Notes under the pieces: generated by a model
What the model saw: the letters and a program-made list of their open reading frames with translations, nothing else
Database searches by the model: none
What the model was told of the DNA's origin: nothing
Assembly (NCBI GenBank): GCA_963769115.1
Contig: CAVYKN010000013.1
Location: forward strand, 29,298 to 93,297
Length of the DNA: 64,000 bases
DNA from: DASTFY01 sp963769115
GTDB taxonomy: Bacteria; Actinomycetota; Acidimicrobiia; Acidimicrobiales; Ilumatobacteraceae
Direction: 5' to 3'
Shown: in pieces, positions 44,653 to 54,700 of the stretch
How the letters are laid out: each line of letters starts with the position of its first letter
Numbering within the stretch: the first letter of the stretch is position 1
Program-made: the position numbers and the translations under genes

Positions 44653-45537
44653 GTGCCGGGCCAGGCAGGCTCCAAGCTGACGCGGTTGAGGGAGCGCTCA
44701 CGGTTCCTCGACGGCCTGTGGCGCGCCGTCACCAAGGCCAAGCTGGACGGCGAGCGTCGCATGGCGGCCGAGATCACCTACTACGCCTTCTTCGCGCTGT
44801 TCCCGCTGCTCATGGTGTTCGTGGCGATCGTCCAGGCGGCCTTCGACGAGAGGAGGAGCGAGGAGATAGTGGACTCGGTGCTCGGCCAGTTCCCGGTGGT
44901 CGGCAACGACATCGTCGGCAGCCTCGGCAGCCCGGAGGGGAGAGGGACCGCCGCGTTCATCGGCCTCGTGCTCGCCCTGTGGGCCGGCTCGCACGCGTTC
45001 GAGTCCTTCGAGCACGCCATGCGGGTCGTGTGGGAGGGCCCTGCGGTGGCGCCGGAGAGCCTGGTCAGGAGCCGGCTGCGGGCCTTCGCCACCATGGCCA
45101 TCCTGGGCGGCGCGGTCCTCGTCACGACCATCGTCGGCTCGCTCCTCGCCGCGGTCAGCATCCTGCCCGGCCTCGTCAAGCCGTTGTCGATCGTCGTGAC
45201 CCTGGCCCTCAACACCGGCGTGATCCTCCTGATCTTCCGGTACCTCGGCCCTGCCCACCGGAGGTGGCGGGTCCACCTGCCTGGTGCGATCGTCGGTGCC
45301 GTCGGATGGACGATCCTCCAGACGGTCGGCGCGTACTTCGTGCGCTACGTGGTGAAGGGCGCGAGCGACACGTACGGCACGTTCGCGGTCGTGATCGGTT
45401 TGCTCACCTGGATCAACATCCAGCTGCGGCTCATCCTCTGGGCCGCCGAGCTCAACACGATCGTCGAGGACCCCGCGGCCGGCGACCTGAAGCCGCCCAC
45501 GCCCGTGAAGCCGGGTGAGCCCGCGCCTGCGCAGTAG
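44653..45537 (+). CDS. YihY/BrkB family inner-membrane protein
   Basis: 294 residues with about six membrane helices (ITYYAFFALFPLLMVFVAIV, FIGLVLALWAGSHAFESF, MAILGGAVLVTTIVGSLLAAV, LSIVVTLALNTGVILLIFRYL, VHLPGAIVGAVGWTILQ, TFAVVIGLLTWINIQLRLILW). The YYAFFALFPLLL start and AELN end are diagnostic. Function is unknown; once mis-assigned as ribonuclease BN. The C-terminal tail is Pro-rich and cytoplasmic. Confidence 0.93.
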   Translation: MPGQAGSKLTRLRERSRFLDGLWRAVTKAKLDGERRMAAEITYYAFFALFPLLMVFVAIVQAAFDERRSEEIVDSVLGQFPVVGNDIVGSLGSPEGRGTAAFIGLVLALWAGSHAFESFEHAMRVVWEGPAVAPESLVRSRLRAFATMAILGGAVLVTTIVGSLLAAVSILPGLVKPLSIVVTLALNTGVILLIFRYLGPAHRRWRVHLPGAIVGAVGWTILQTVGAYFVRYVVKGASDTYGTFAVVIGLLTWINIQLRLILWAAELNTIVEDPAAGDLKPPTPVKPGEPAPAQ

Positions 45538-45540
45538 CGT
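45535..45540 (+). promoter_or_regulatory. Candidate -10 box for the SDR gene, built on the yihY stop codon
   Basis: TAGCGT begins with the TAG stop of yihY and ends 8 nt before GTG 45549. Confidence 0.35.
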
Positions 45541-45548
45541 CGCCCGCC

Positions 45549-46322
45549 GTGTCAGGACGGCTGGAGGGGAAGGTCGCGCTCATCACGGGGGCGGCGGCAG
45601 GGTTGGGTCGGGTAGCGGCCGAGCGGTTCGCGGCGGAGGGCGCCACGGTGGTCATCGCCGACACCGTCGACGGCCGCGAGACGGTGGACGCCATCGAGGT
45701 GGCCGGCGGCGCCGCCATGGCGGTCGCCTGCGACGTCACCGACGAGGAGCAGGTCCGGCAGGCGGTCGCTGCGGCGGTCGACACCTACGGCGGCCTGCAC
45801 GTGCTCTACAACAACGCCGGCGTGATGCTCGGCGACGACGACGATCCCGTCACGACGCCCATCGAGGTCTACGAGCGGACGATGGACATCAACGTCAAGG
45901 GCGTGCTGCTCGGTTGCCGGCACGGGATCCCGGCCCTGCTGGCCAGCGGAGGGGGATCGGTGATCAACGTGGCGTCGTTCGTCGCCCACATGGGCGCCGC
46001 CACGCCGCAGATCGCCTACACGGCGTCGAAGGGGGCGGTGCTGGCGATGACGCGCGAGATCGCGGTCGTCTACGCCCGGCGCGGGGTGCGGGCCAACGCG
46101 CTGTGTCCGGGGCCGATCATGACGCCCCTCTTGGCGAAGTTCCTGTCCGACGACGCCCGCCGTCAGCGCCGCCTCGTGCACATCCCGATGGGGCGGTTCG
46201 GGGAACCCCTCGAGATCGCCAACGGCGCCCTGTTCCTGGCCTCCGACGAGTCGTCCTGGATGACCGGCCAGTCGTTGATCATCGACGGCGGCATCACCGC
46301 GGCGTACACGACGCCGGAATAG
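45549..46322 (+). CDS. Short-chain dehydrogenase/reductase
   Basis: 257 residues, classical SDR. Cofactor motif TGAAAGLGRVAAERF with Asp in VVIADTVDGRE (NAD preference), YNNAGVM, and active site with Ser in NVASFVAHMG and Tyr/Lys in AYTASKGAV. The end has TGQSLIIDGGITAAY. Substrate unknown; intact frame. Apparent own promoter rather than full operon with yihY. Confidence 0.93.
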   Translation: MSGRLEGKVALITGAAAGLGRVAAERFAAEGATVVIADTVDGRETVDAIEVAGGAAMAVACDVTDEEQVRQAVAAAVDTYGGLHVLYNNAGVMLGDDDDPVTTPIEVYERTMDINVKGVLLGCRHGIPALLASGGGSVINVASFVAHMGAATPQIAYTASKGAVLAMTREIAVVYARRGVRANALCPGPIMTPLLAKFLSDDARRQRRLVHIPMGRFGEPLEIANGALFLASDESSWMTGQSLIIDGGITAAYTTPE

Positions 46323-46337
46323 CCGCGGGCAACCGGC

Positions 46338-47084
46338 CTACAGCGCGGACTGGGCCAGCGCCTTCTCGACCAGCACGTCGAAGATGCGCTGCTGCTGAGC
46401 GTCCTTGGCCGCGGTGTCCTCCGGATGCCACTGGACGGCCACGAGCGGTGCGTGGTCGTGCTCGAAGGCCTCGATCAGCCCGTCGGCGGTCGTACCGACG
46501 ACGTGGAGCCCCTCGCCGAGCCGGTCGATGGCCTGGTGGTGCGAGCAGGCGCCGTACAGCACCGTGGCGTCGAACACCCGGGCGAGGCGGGAGTCCGGCG
46601 ACAGCGTGATCTCGTTGAGCGGGCCGATGGTGCCCGCGGGAGGCTTGGGGAACCCGGGCGCCGAATGGGCCTGCAGATCGGTTCGGCCGGTGATGTGCTG
46701 CTCGAGCGTGCCCCCGAGGGCCACGTTGACCACCTGCATGCCGCGGCAGATGGCCACCGTGGGGACCTGCATCTCGATGGCGATCTGCACGAGCGCGATC
46801 TCGAAGCGGTCCTCGATCTTGGGCGCCGGGTAGTCGTGCGGGCCCTGGCGGGAGCCGTACAGGTCGGCGTTGACGTCAGGGCCACCGATCAGCAAGAGGC
46901 CGTCGGCGTGGCCCAGCAGCCGCCGGGCCGCCTCCTCGTTGAGCTCCCGGGGCGCGACGACCAGGGGTTCACCGTCCGCCCGGTGCACCGCCTCCAGGAA
47001 CTTGACGCCGGCGTAGGCCACCGGGTGCCGGCTGGCCACCCCGGCGCGGGCCAGGCGCCCGGGGATGATGATGCGCGCCGTCAC
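46338..47084 (-). CDS. Class I glutamine-amidotransferase-like hydrolase (gamma-glutamyl-GABA hydrolase type)
   Basis: 248 residues from GTG 47084. Peptidase C26 fold. Nucleophile Cys in VAICRGMQVVNVALGG, catalytic His-Glu in VAVQWHPEDTAA. LLLIGGPDVNADLYG is the oxyanion strand. Members such as PuuD cut gamma-glutamyl bonds of polyamine-catabolic intermediates; poly-gamma-glutamate or folate gamma-glutamyl chains are alternatives. Divergent from a PLP decarboxylase, 72 bp apart, with mirror-image -10 boxes. Confidence 0.88.
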   Translation of the reverse strand: MTARIIIPGRLARAGVASRHPVAYAGVKFLEAVHRADGEPLVVAPRELNEEAARRLLGHADGLLLIGGPDVNADLYGSRQGPHDYPAPKIEDRFEIALVQIAIEMQVPTVAICRGMQVVNVALGGTLEQHITGRTDLQAHSAPGFPKPPAGTIGPLNEITLSPDSRLARVFDATVLYGACSHHQAIDRLGEGLHVVGTTADGLIEAFEHDHAPLVAVQWHPEDTAAKDAQQQRIFDVLVEKALAQSAL

Positions 47085-47090
47085 GGTCCC

Positions 47091-47096
47091 AGCGTA
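47091..47096 (-). promoter_or_regulatory. Candidate -10 box for the C26 hydrolase
   Basis: Minus-strand TACGCT, 6 nt before GTG 47084; leaderless type. Confidence 0.4.
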
Positions 47097-47144
47097 GAGG
47101 TCTGTACCGCATCTTTCGCAGCCAGTGCGTCCGGTGCGGGCCCG

Positions 47145-47150
47145 TACGCT
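47145..47150 (+). promoter_or_regulatory. Candidate -10 box for the PLP decarboxylase
   Basis: TACGCT, 6 nt before GTG 47157; same hexamer as the divergent promoter. Confidence 0.4.
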
Positions 47151-47156
47151 CGACCG

Positions 47157-48495
47157 GTGCACCGCTTCGACGACGACGCCCGCCTCGTGGTGGCGCTGGC
47201 CCAACGCTTCGTGGCCGACCGCCTGTCCGAGGGCCCACCGCTCGGGGCCACGGCCACCCCCGGTGCGCTGACCGCCGAGCTCGGTGAGACGATCACCGAT
47301 GACGGCCTGGGCGTCGCCGAGGCGTTCCGGCGCTTCGACACCACCATCGCCCCGGCCACGGTGGCCCTCGACAGCCCCCGCTTCCTGGCCTTCATCCCGG
47401 CCGCGCCGACGGCAGCGAGCGCGCTCTTCGACGCCGTGGTCAGCGCGTCGTCGTTCTCGGGGGAGAGCTGGTTGGAGGCCGCGGGTGCGGTCCACGCCGA
47501 GAACGAGGTGCTGCGCTTCCTGGCCGACCTGGCGGGGCTGCCGCCATCGGCCGGAGGGTGCTTCGTGAGCGGGGGCTCGGCGGGGAACCTCGAGCGCGCT
47601 GGCCGTGGCCCGCGAGACCGGTGGTCCGACCGGGGCGGGGGAGAGGTGGGTCGCGGTGGCCGACACCGCGCACTCGTCGGTGGCCAACGCGCTGGCCCTG
47701 CTGGGGCTGCGCGCGCTCGTGGTGCCGACGGCCGCCGACGGTGTCTTCACCGCGGCCGCGCTTCGGGACGCCCTGGCCGGCCATCCCCACGGCGTGTGCG
47801 CGGTCGTCGCGTCGGCCGGCTCCACCAACGCCGGCCTCATCGACGACCTGGCCGGCCTGGCCGAGGTGTGCGCCGAGCACAAGAGCTGGCTGCACGTCGA
47901 CGGCGCCTACGGCCTGGCCGCGCTGCTCGCCCCGGCGGTCCGGCCGTCGTTCGCCGGGATCGAAGCGGCGGACTCGCTGATCGTCGACCCCCACAAGTGG
48001 TTGTTCGGGCCGCTCGACTGCTGCGCCCTGCTCTACCGCAACCCTGACGCCGCCCGCGCCGTGCACACGCAGGACGCGCCCTACCTCGACGCGCTCCACG
48101 TCGACGGCGCGTGGAACCCGGCCGACCTCGCCTTCCACCTCACGCGCAGGACCCGCGGGCTGCCGGTGTGGTTCTCGCTCGCTGCGCACGGCGTGGCGGC
48201 CTACCGCCGGGCGGTGGAGGTGGGGCTGGACCTCGCCCGCTGGACCGCCGATCGCGTCCGTTCGCTGGGCCCACCGGTCGAGCTGGTGATGGAGCCGACG
48301 CTGTCGGTCGTCCTGTTCCGGCGCCACGGCTGGACCGAGGCGGACTGGTACCGCTGGTCGCGTGAGCTCCTCGAGGACGGTGTGGCCTTCGTGACGCCGA
48401 CGCGCTGGAAGGGCGAGACGCTCGGACGGCTGGTCTTCCTCCACCCGGAGACCGGAACCGAGGTGGTCGAGGAGATCCTCGCCCGCCTCAGGTGA
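47157..48495 (+). CDS. Pyridoxal-phosphate-dependent group II decarboxylase, one frameshift
   Basis: About 445 residues. DSPRFLAFIPAAPTAASAL and GCFVSGGSAGNL belong to the N-terminal part; HVDGAYGLAAL has the PLP-pairing Asp, and the Schiff-base Lys is in VDPHKWLFGPLDCC (around residue 280). Near 47,590 a 1-nt insertion separates SGGSAGNL from the expected SALAVARETGGPTG. The family decarboxylates aromatic amino acids, glutamate, aspartate or diaminobutyrate; the substrate cannot be told. It may make the amine handled by the divergent hydrolase (inference). Confidence 0.87.
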
Positions 48496-48516
48496 TGGGT
48501 GGGGCCCCGCCGTCCG

Positions 48517-49487
48517 TCAGTTGACCCTGCGGCCGTCCTCGACCAGGTTGATCTCCCAGAGCACCTCGTCCAGGCGGTCGCCGGCGGGGATGGCGCCGTA
48601 GCGCTGGGGCCGCTCCGGCGAGACGCAGGACGGGACCGGCGAGAGGACGGTCCACGGCGTCGGATGGCAGAACTGCACGACGCTGTAGCGCTCGCCGCCC
48701 TGCCCGGGCGCGGCGACGACGCGGTGGATGCCGGTCGGGATCACGCCGTTCGTGAGCTGCTCCAGCATCATCCCGGTGTTGATGATGACCTGCCCCTCGG
48801 GGGCCACTGCGTCCACCCAGCCGCCGTCGGTCTGGACCTGCAGGCCGGGGGCGCTGGCCCGGGGAGCGCGGTGATCAGGTTGATGTCGCCGTGCGCGCCG
48901 GCCCACACGTGGCCCTGGTCCGGAGCGAGATCCATCGCCGGGTAGTGGATGGCTCGGGTCAGGTGCGGCCCGTGGCGGAGCATGGCGTCGAAGAACTCCT
49001 CGTGGCACCCGACAGCCACGGCGATGATGCGCAGGAACCGGCGTTGCAGGTCGGCGATGCGCTCGTGGAACTGGTTGAGCACGTCCGAGATGCCGGGCAC
49101 GGCGCCTTCCGGCAGCACCTGCGGGCCGTAGCGGTGGGGGAAGCGGGTGCGCAGCGGATGGCCGTCGGGGGCCTCGCGGCCCCAGTTGAGCATCTCCTTC
49201 CAGTCGGGCACGTCCGAGGACGCGGCCGTCTCCACGAGGAGCCCCGTGTACCCCGTCTGCCCGTGCGAACCGGGCGCCACGTACTTCAGCTTCTCGTCGG
49301 TCGGGCGGGAGAAGAACTCGGCCAGCATGTCGTAGGCCTCATCGAGGAGGTCCTCGGACAGGTCATGGCTCGTGTAGACGAAGCCCGTCTGCAGGCTGCG
49401 GCGCACGCCGTCAACGACCGCACGGCGGGCCGGTGCGTCCCCCTGCTCGAAGCTCAGCAGGTCCACGTCCAGGATCTCGTCGGCCAC
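48517..49487 (-). CDS. Isopenicillin-N-synthase-like 2OG-Fe(II) oxygenase, one frameshift
   Basis: About 323 residues. N-terminal DIOX_N domain (DVDLLSFEQGDAPARRAVVDG, SRPTDEKLKYVAPG). The iron site has HxD in AHGDINLITAL and the distal His in TGIHRVVAAPG; 2-oxoglutarate-binding RxS is in RYSVVQF. A 1-nt indel near 48,855 splits NLITALP from APGLQVQTDGGWVDA. Family members hydroxylate or desaturate small molecules. GTG 49487 has a leaderless-type promoter overlapping the upstream gene's stop. Confidence 0.88.
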
Positions 49488-49494
49488 GAGCCAA

Positions 49495-49500
49495 ACGCTA
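49495..49500 (-). promoter_or_regulatory. Candidate -10 box for the 2OG oxygenase, overlapping the EEP stop codon
   Basis: Minus-strand TAGCGT, 7 nt before GTG 49487; its first three bases are the TAG stop of the upstream phosphodiesterase gene. Confidence 0.4.
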
Positions 49501-50254
49501 ACCGGGCTCGGGAGACGGTGACGGCGGGCCGGCGGGCGACACCTCCAGCACGGCGAGGACGGGCCGGTGGTCCGAGAGCCCTGCCATCGCCGGCCCGAGG
49601 TCGTCCAGCACGGCGGCCTCCACCACGGTCACGCCGGGACCGGCGAGGACGTAGTCGATGCGCCGGCGGGGCGCGTTGGCGGGGATCGTGTGCCCCGGAC
49701 CCGTCCCGGCGGCCGCCCAGGCGTCGACGAGGCCCGCATCCACCAGGCTCCGGATGGGCGCGCGGTCCGGATCGGCGTTCAGATCACCGGCCACGAGGGA
49801 TGGCAGGTTCTCGGGCAGGAGGCGCAGGAGGTGTTCGGCCTGCTCGGACCGCCGCGCCTCATCGGTCCCGCCGGAGGAGAGGTGGGCGTCGATGAGGAGC
49901 ACCCGCAGGTCGTCGTCGAGCACCACCTCCGCCGGCACGAGGATGCGCCGCTCGTAGCTGCGCTTGCTCACGCCCGGGGTGAGCACGACGGTCGGGTGCA
50001 CGGCCAGCTTGTGGCGCGAGAGGACGGCCAGACCCCTCCCCCCGCCACCACAGCGGCCACCAGGCGTTGTGCTTGAGCGACCAGGCCGGCCGCCGCCAGC
50101 GCAACAGGCCGGCGATGCGCCGCGCCTGCCCCGAGCGGACCTCCTGGAGCGCGAGCAGATCGGGCTCGTGGGCCTGCAGCAGTTCGACGACCGCGTCGAT
50201 GCGGGGCTTGGCCGAGCCGTGCAGGTTCCAGGTGATCAGCCGCAGCCGCGTCAC
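49498..50254 (-). CDS. Endonuclease/exonuclease/phosphatase (EEP) family hydrolase, one frameshift
   Basis: About 252 residues from GTG 50254. EEP motifs: LRLITWNLHG, LLALQEV (metal Glu), LLIDAHLSSGG (His), VAGDLNADPD (GDxN), RIDYVLAG and GLSDHRPVLA. A frame change in the G-rich run near 50,033-50,045 separates WWPLWWRGEG from LAVLSRHKLAVHPT. Could act on nucleic acid, phosphoinositide-like or other phosphodiesters; no signal peptide. Confidence 0.86.
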
Positions 50255-50382
50255 AGCACCAGTTCTAACCCCTGGTGGTGGGAGCTCGAGGCACTTCGAC
50301 CGCCCGTGGTGGGACCTGCGGGGTGCCCGCCGGAAGCTCTGTTTCCGGTGGGGTGCTCTTGCCGTGTGGTTACATCGGCCCG

Positions 50383-51738
50383 GTGAAGTTCGGGATCTTC
50401 TATGAGCATCAGATGGGCCGGCCCTGGGAAGCGGAGAGCGAGCAGCGGCTCATCCAGGACGCGCTCGAGCAGGTGGCGCTCGCCGACCGTCTCGGCATCC
50501 AGTACGTGTGGGAGGTCGAGCATCATTTTCTGGAGGAGTACAGCCACTCGTCGGCACCCGAGGTGTTCCTCGCCGCATGCAGCCAGCGCACCGAGCGCAT
50601 CAGGCTCGGTCACGGCATCATCCTCACCGCGCCCAACTTCAACCATCCGGCCCGAACCGCCGAGCGGGTGGCGATGCTCGATCTGGTGTCGAACGGTCGG
50701 GTCGACTTCGGCTCGGGTGAGTCGTCCAGCGAGGCGGAGCTGGCCGGCTTCGGCATCGACCCCGCGCTGAAGCGCGAGCAGTGGCTCGAGGGCCTGGACG
50801 TCGCGCTGCGCTGCATGGTCGAGCAGCCGTTCACCGGTGTCGACGGCGAGTACGTCAAGATGCCGCCGCGCAACGTCGTGCCCAAGCCGGTCCAGAAGCC
50901 GCACCCGCCCCTGTGGGTGGCCTGCTCCCGCCGGGAGACCATCCTCCTCGCCGCCCAGAAGGGCATGGGCGCGCTCACGTTCGCGTTCATCGATCCTGAG
51001 GAAGCCCGCTCCTGGGTCGAGGCATACGAGAGCACGCTGGCGTCGTCGTGCGTGCCCGTCGGTTGGAGCGTCAACCCCCAGGTCGCCTGCGTGAGCCCGA
51101 TGATGTTGCACCACGAGGAGGACGAGGCCATCCGCCGCGGTGTCGAGGGCGCCAACTTCTTCGGCTACTCGCTCGGTCACTTCTACGTGTTCGGGGAGCA
51201 CCGGCCCGGCGTCACCGACGTCTGGAGCGAGTACGAGCAGCGGCGAGCCGCACAGGGCTTCGATCCCGAGGCGGTCGCACAAGCGGTCAAGGAGGAGCGG
51301 TTGGGCGCCAAGGTGGCGGCCGGCGACACCACCGGTCTGCGCGGCGCCATCGGGACGCCGGAGCAGGTCCGCGAGTACCTGCGGCGCTACGAGGAGGCCG
51401 GCGTCGACCAGGTCATCTTCGTGCTGCAGGCCGGTCGCAACCGGCACGAGCACATCATGGAGTCGCTGGAGGTGTTCGGTCGCGAGGTGCTGCCGGAGTT
51501 CCTCGACCGGGACGAGGCGGCGTCCGCGGCCAAGACGGCGCGGCTCGCCCCCCTCGTCGAAGCCGCACTGGCCCGCAAGGAGTACGAGCCGCGGGACCTG
51601 GGCGACTACTCGTTCCCCGCCATCCCTCGCCAGTGGGCGGACGCCGCGGGCAGCGAGGAGATGCAGGCCTGGCTCGATCGCTTCGCCGACGACCGCGCCG
51701 CCGGCCGGCGCGACGACCAGCTCGGCATCGCCGGCTGA
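50383..51738 (+). CDS. Luciferase-like (LLM) flavin-dependent oxidoreductase
   Basis: 451 residues from GTG 50383 (MKFGIFYEHQMGRPW). TIM-barrel LLM family: VWEVEHHFLEEYSHSSAPEVFLAACSQRTERIRLGHGI, NHPARTAERVAMLDLVSNGRVDFGSGESSS. Such enzymes use reduced FMN or F420; the group with YEHQMGRPW openings is annotated as alkanal monooxygenase-like. Intact. Lies 56 bp before the carboxylase gene on the same strand and is probably co-transcribed. Confidence 0.9.
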   Translation: MKFGIFYEHQMGRPWEAESEQRLIQDALEQVALADRLGIQYVWEVEHHFLEEYSHSSAPEVFLAACSQRTERIRLGHGIILTAPNFNHPARTAERVAMLDLVSNGRVDFGSGESSSEAELAGFGIDPALKREQWLEGLDVALRCMVEQPFTGVDGEYVKMPPRNVVPKPVQKPHPPLWVACSRRETILLAAQKGMGALTFAFIDPEEARSWVEAYESTLASSCVPVGWSVNPQVACVSPMMLHHEEDEAIRRGVEGANFFGYSLGHFYVFGEHRPGVTDVWSEYEQRRAAQGFDPEAVAQAVKEERLGAKVAAGDTTGLRGAIGTPEQVREYLRRYEEAGVDQVIFVLQAGRNRHEHIMESLEVFGREVLPEFLDRDEAASAAKTARLAPLVEAALARKEYEPRDLGDYSFPAIPRQWADAAGSEEMQAWLDRFADDRAAGRRDDQLGIAG

Positions 51739-51794
51739 ACCTGCCGAACCGCCGGTTGGGAACGGCCCATGGCGCGGAGGCCAGACTGCGCAAC

Positions 51795-54700
51795 ATGGCG
51801 ATGCTGACCCGAGTCTTGATCGCGAACCGGGGCGAGATCGCCGTCCGCGTGCTGCGGGCCGCCCGGGATCTTGGTGTCGAGACGGTGGCCGTGCACGCCG
51901 AGGACGAGACCGACGCGCTCCACGTGCGGTGGGCCGACCATGTGGTGCCTCTGCGGGGATCGGGACCTGCTGCCTACCTGGACATCGATCAGGTGGTGCG
52001 GGCCGCCGTGGACAGCGACTGCGACAGCTTGCACCCCGGGTACGGGTTCTTGGCCGAGAACCCGGAGCTGGCGCGTCGTTGCGCCGCCGCCGGCATCGCC
52101 TTCGTCGGGCCGGACGCGGCCACGCTGGCTGCCGTGGGCGACAAGCTGGCGGCCCGGGACCTCGCCACCCGCTGCGGGTTGCCGGTGCTCGAGGGCACGA
52201 GTGGTCCGGTGACCGACGAGAGCGCCCGAGCGTTCCTCGACGGGCTCGGGTCGGGTGCGCGGGTGATGGTCAAGGCCGTGGCCGGCGGCGGTGGCCGCGG
52301 CATGCGGCCGGTCGGCGACCCGGCCGAGCTCGAGGGCGCGCTGGCCCAGTGCCGGCGGGAGGCCATGGCCGCCTTCGGCGACGACGCGGTCTACCTGGAA
52401 CGGCTGCTGCCGGGTGCCCGGCACGTCGAGGTGCAGGTGCTGGGCGACGGCTCCGGTGCGGTGTCGCACCTCCACACCCGGGACTGCAGCCTCCAACGCC
52501 GCCGGCAGAAGCTGATCGAGATCGCGCCGGCGCCGTGGTTGGCCGGCGAGCTGCGAGACGAGTTGCACGGTGCCGCTGTTCGCCTGGCCGGCGAGCTGAG
52601 CTACCGCGGGGCCGGCACCGTCGAGATCCTCGTCGCCCCGGAGCTCGAGCACGGCTACGTGTTCCTGGAGGTCAACGCCCGCCTGCAGGTGGAGCACACC
52701 GTCACGGAGGAGATCACCGGGGTCGACCTGGTGCAGGCCCAGCTGCGCATCGCCGGCGGAGCCAGCCTCGCGGAGCTCGGCCTGACCCAGGATCGCATCC
52801 CGGCCCCCCGCGGGGTGTCGGTGCAGGCGAGGGTGAACGCCGAGACGCTGTACGCCGACGGCACGGCCGCGCCGTCCACGGGCACCATCGCCGTGTACGA
52901 CGTCCCGTCCGGCCCCGGCATCAGGGTCGACGGTGCCGGTTGGACCGGTGGTCGGGTCAGCGCCCGGTACGACTCCCTGCTGGCGAAGGTCATCGCCTGG
53001 TCACCGGAGGCCGACCCTGCCTTGGCCATCGCACGCGCCGCGCGGGCCGTGCGGGAGCTGCGGGTCGAGGGCGTGGCCACCAACACCGCGCTGCTCGCCG
53101 CCCTCCTGGCCCGGCCGGAGCTGCCGCGCGCCGAGGTGACGACCACGTTCGTCGATGAACACTTGGCCGAGCTGGTGCCCGCGACGGCGACGGCAGCACT
53201 CGGCGCGTCCACCAGCCATCCCGACGGCACCTTCGACGTCGTTGCTCCCCTCACCGGCACGGTGGGCTCCGTGCTCCCGGAGGCGGGTGAGCTGGTCGCC
53301 GCCGGTCAGCCCGTCGTCGTCCTCGAGGCCATGAAGATGGAGCACGAGGTCGTCGCGCCGGTGAGCGGTCGGGTGCAGCGGGTGCTGGCGGTGCGAGGCG
53401 AGACGGTGGCTGCCGGGCACGCCCTGATGACGCTGCTCCCGATGGAGGTCGACGGACCCGGTGCGGGGACAGCCCACGACGTCGATCTCGACCACGTCCG
53501 ACCCGACCTGGAGGCTGTCGTCCAGCGCCACGCGGTCGGCCGGGACGAGGCTCGTGCGGAGGCGGTGGCTCGGCGTCGCGCCACCGGGCAGCGCACCGCC
53601 CGCGAGAACGTCGAGGACCTGTGCGACGCGGGCACGTTCGTCGAGTACGGGCCGCTGGTCATCGCCGCCCAACGCCGGCGCCGCGCCGTGGACGACCTGA
53701 TCGCCCGCACGCCCGCTGACGGTCTGGTGGGCGGGGTCGGCACGGTCAACAGCAGCCTGTTCGGCGAGGAACGGGCCCGCTGCGTCGTGATGTCCTACGA
53801 CTACACGGTCCTCGCGGGCACGCAGGGATACCAGAACCACCGCAAGAAGGACCGCCTGTTCGAGCTGGCGGAGCGGTCACGGCTGCCCGTCGTGTTCTTC
53901 ACCGAGGGCGGCGGCGGTCGCCCCGGGGACACGGACGCGCCGAGCGGCGTGGCCGGGCTGGACTGCATGGCCTTCCACCTGTGGGGCCGGCTGAGCGGGC
54001 TGGTGCCGTTGGTCGGCATCAACTCCGGGCGATGCTTCGCCGGCAACGCCGCCATCCTCGGCTGCTGCGACGTCGTGATCGCGACGGCCGACTCGACCAT
54101 CGGCATGGGAGGTCCCGCCATGATCGAAGGCGGCGGTCTCGGCGTTTACGAGCCGGAGGAGATCGGCCCGATGGCGGTCCAGGTGCCGTCGGGTGTCGTC
54201 GACCTCGCGGTGGCCGACGAAGCCGAGGCCGTGGACGTGGCCAAGCGCTACCTCTCCTACTTCCAAGGCCCGCTCCCCACGTGGGAGGCCGCCGACCAGC
54301 GCCGGCTGCGCACGCTGATCCCGGAGAACCGGCTCCGCGTCTACGACGTGCGCCAGGTCATCGACACGATGGTCGACACCGGGTCCGCGCTGGAGCTGCG
54401 CCGCGGGTTCGGGCCGGGCATGGTCACGACGCTCGCTCGCGTGGCCGGCCGCCCCATCGGCATCGTGGCCAACGATCCCACCCATCTCGGTGGTGCCATC
54501 GACACCGATGGGTCCGACAAGGCCGCCCGCTTCATGCAGTTGTGCGACGCCTTCGACCTGCCCCTGCTGTTCCTGTGCGACACGCCGGGGATGATGGTGG
54601 GCCCGGAGGCGGAGCGCACCGGGCTGGTGCGGCACTGCAGCCGCCTGTTCGTGGTCGGCGCCAACCTGTCGGTTCCGTTCTTCACCATCGTGCTCCGCAA

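Noticed and set aside
51048..51794. N-terminal extension of the carboxylase frame over the LLM gene
   Set aside because: The extension is an Arg-rich shadow of the LLM oxidoreductase; the biotin carboxylase fold starts at 51795.
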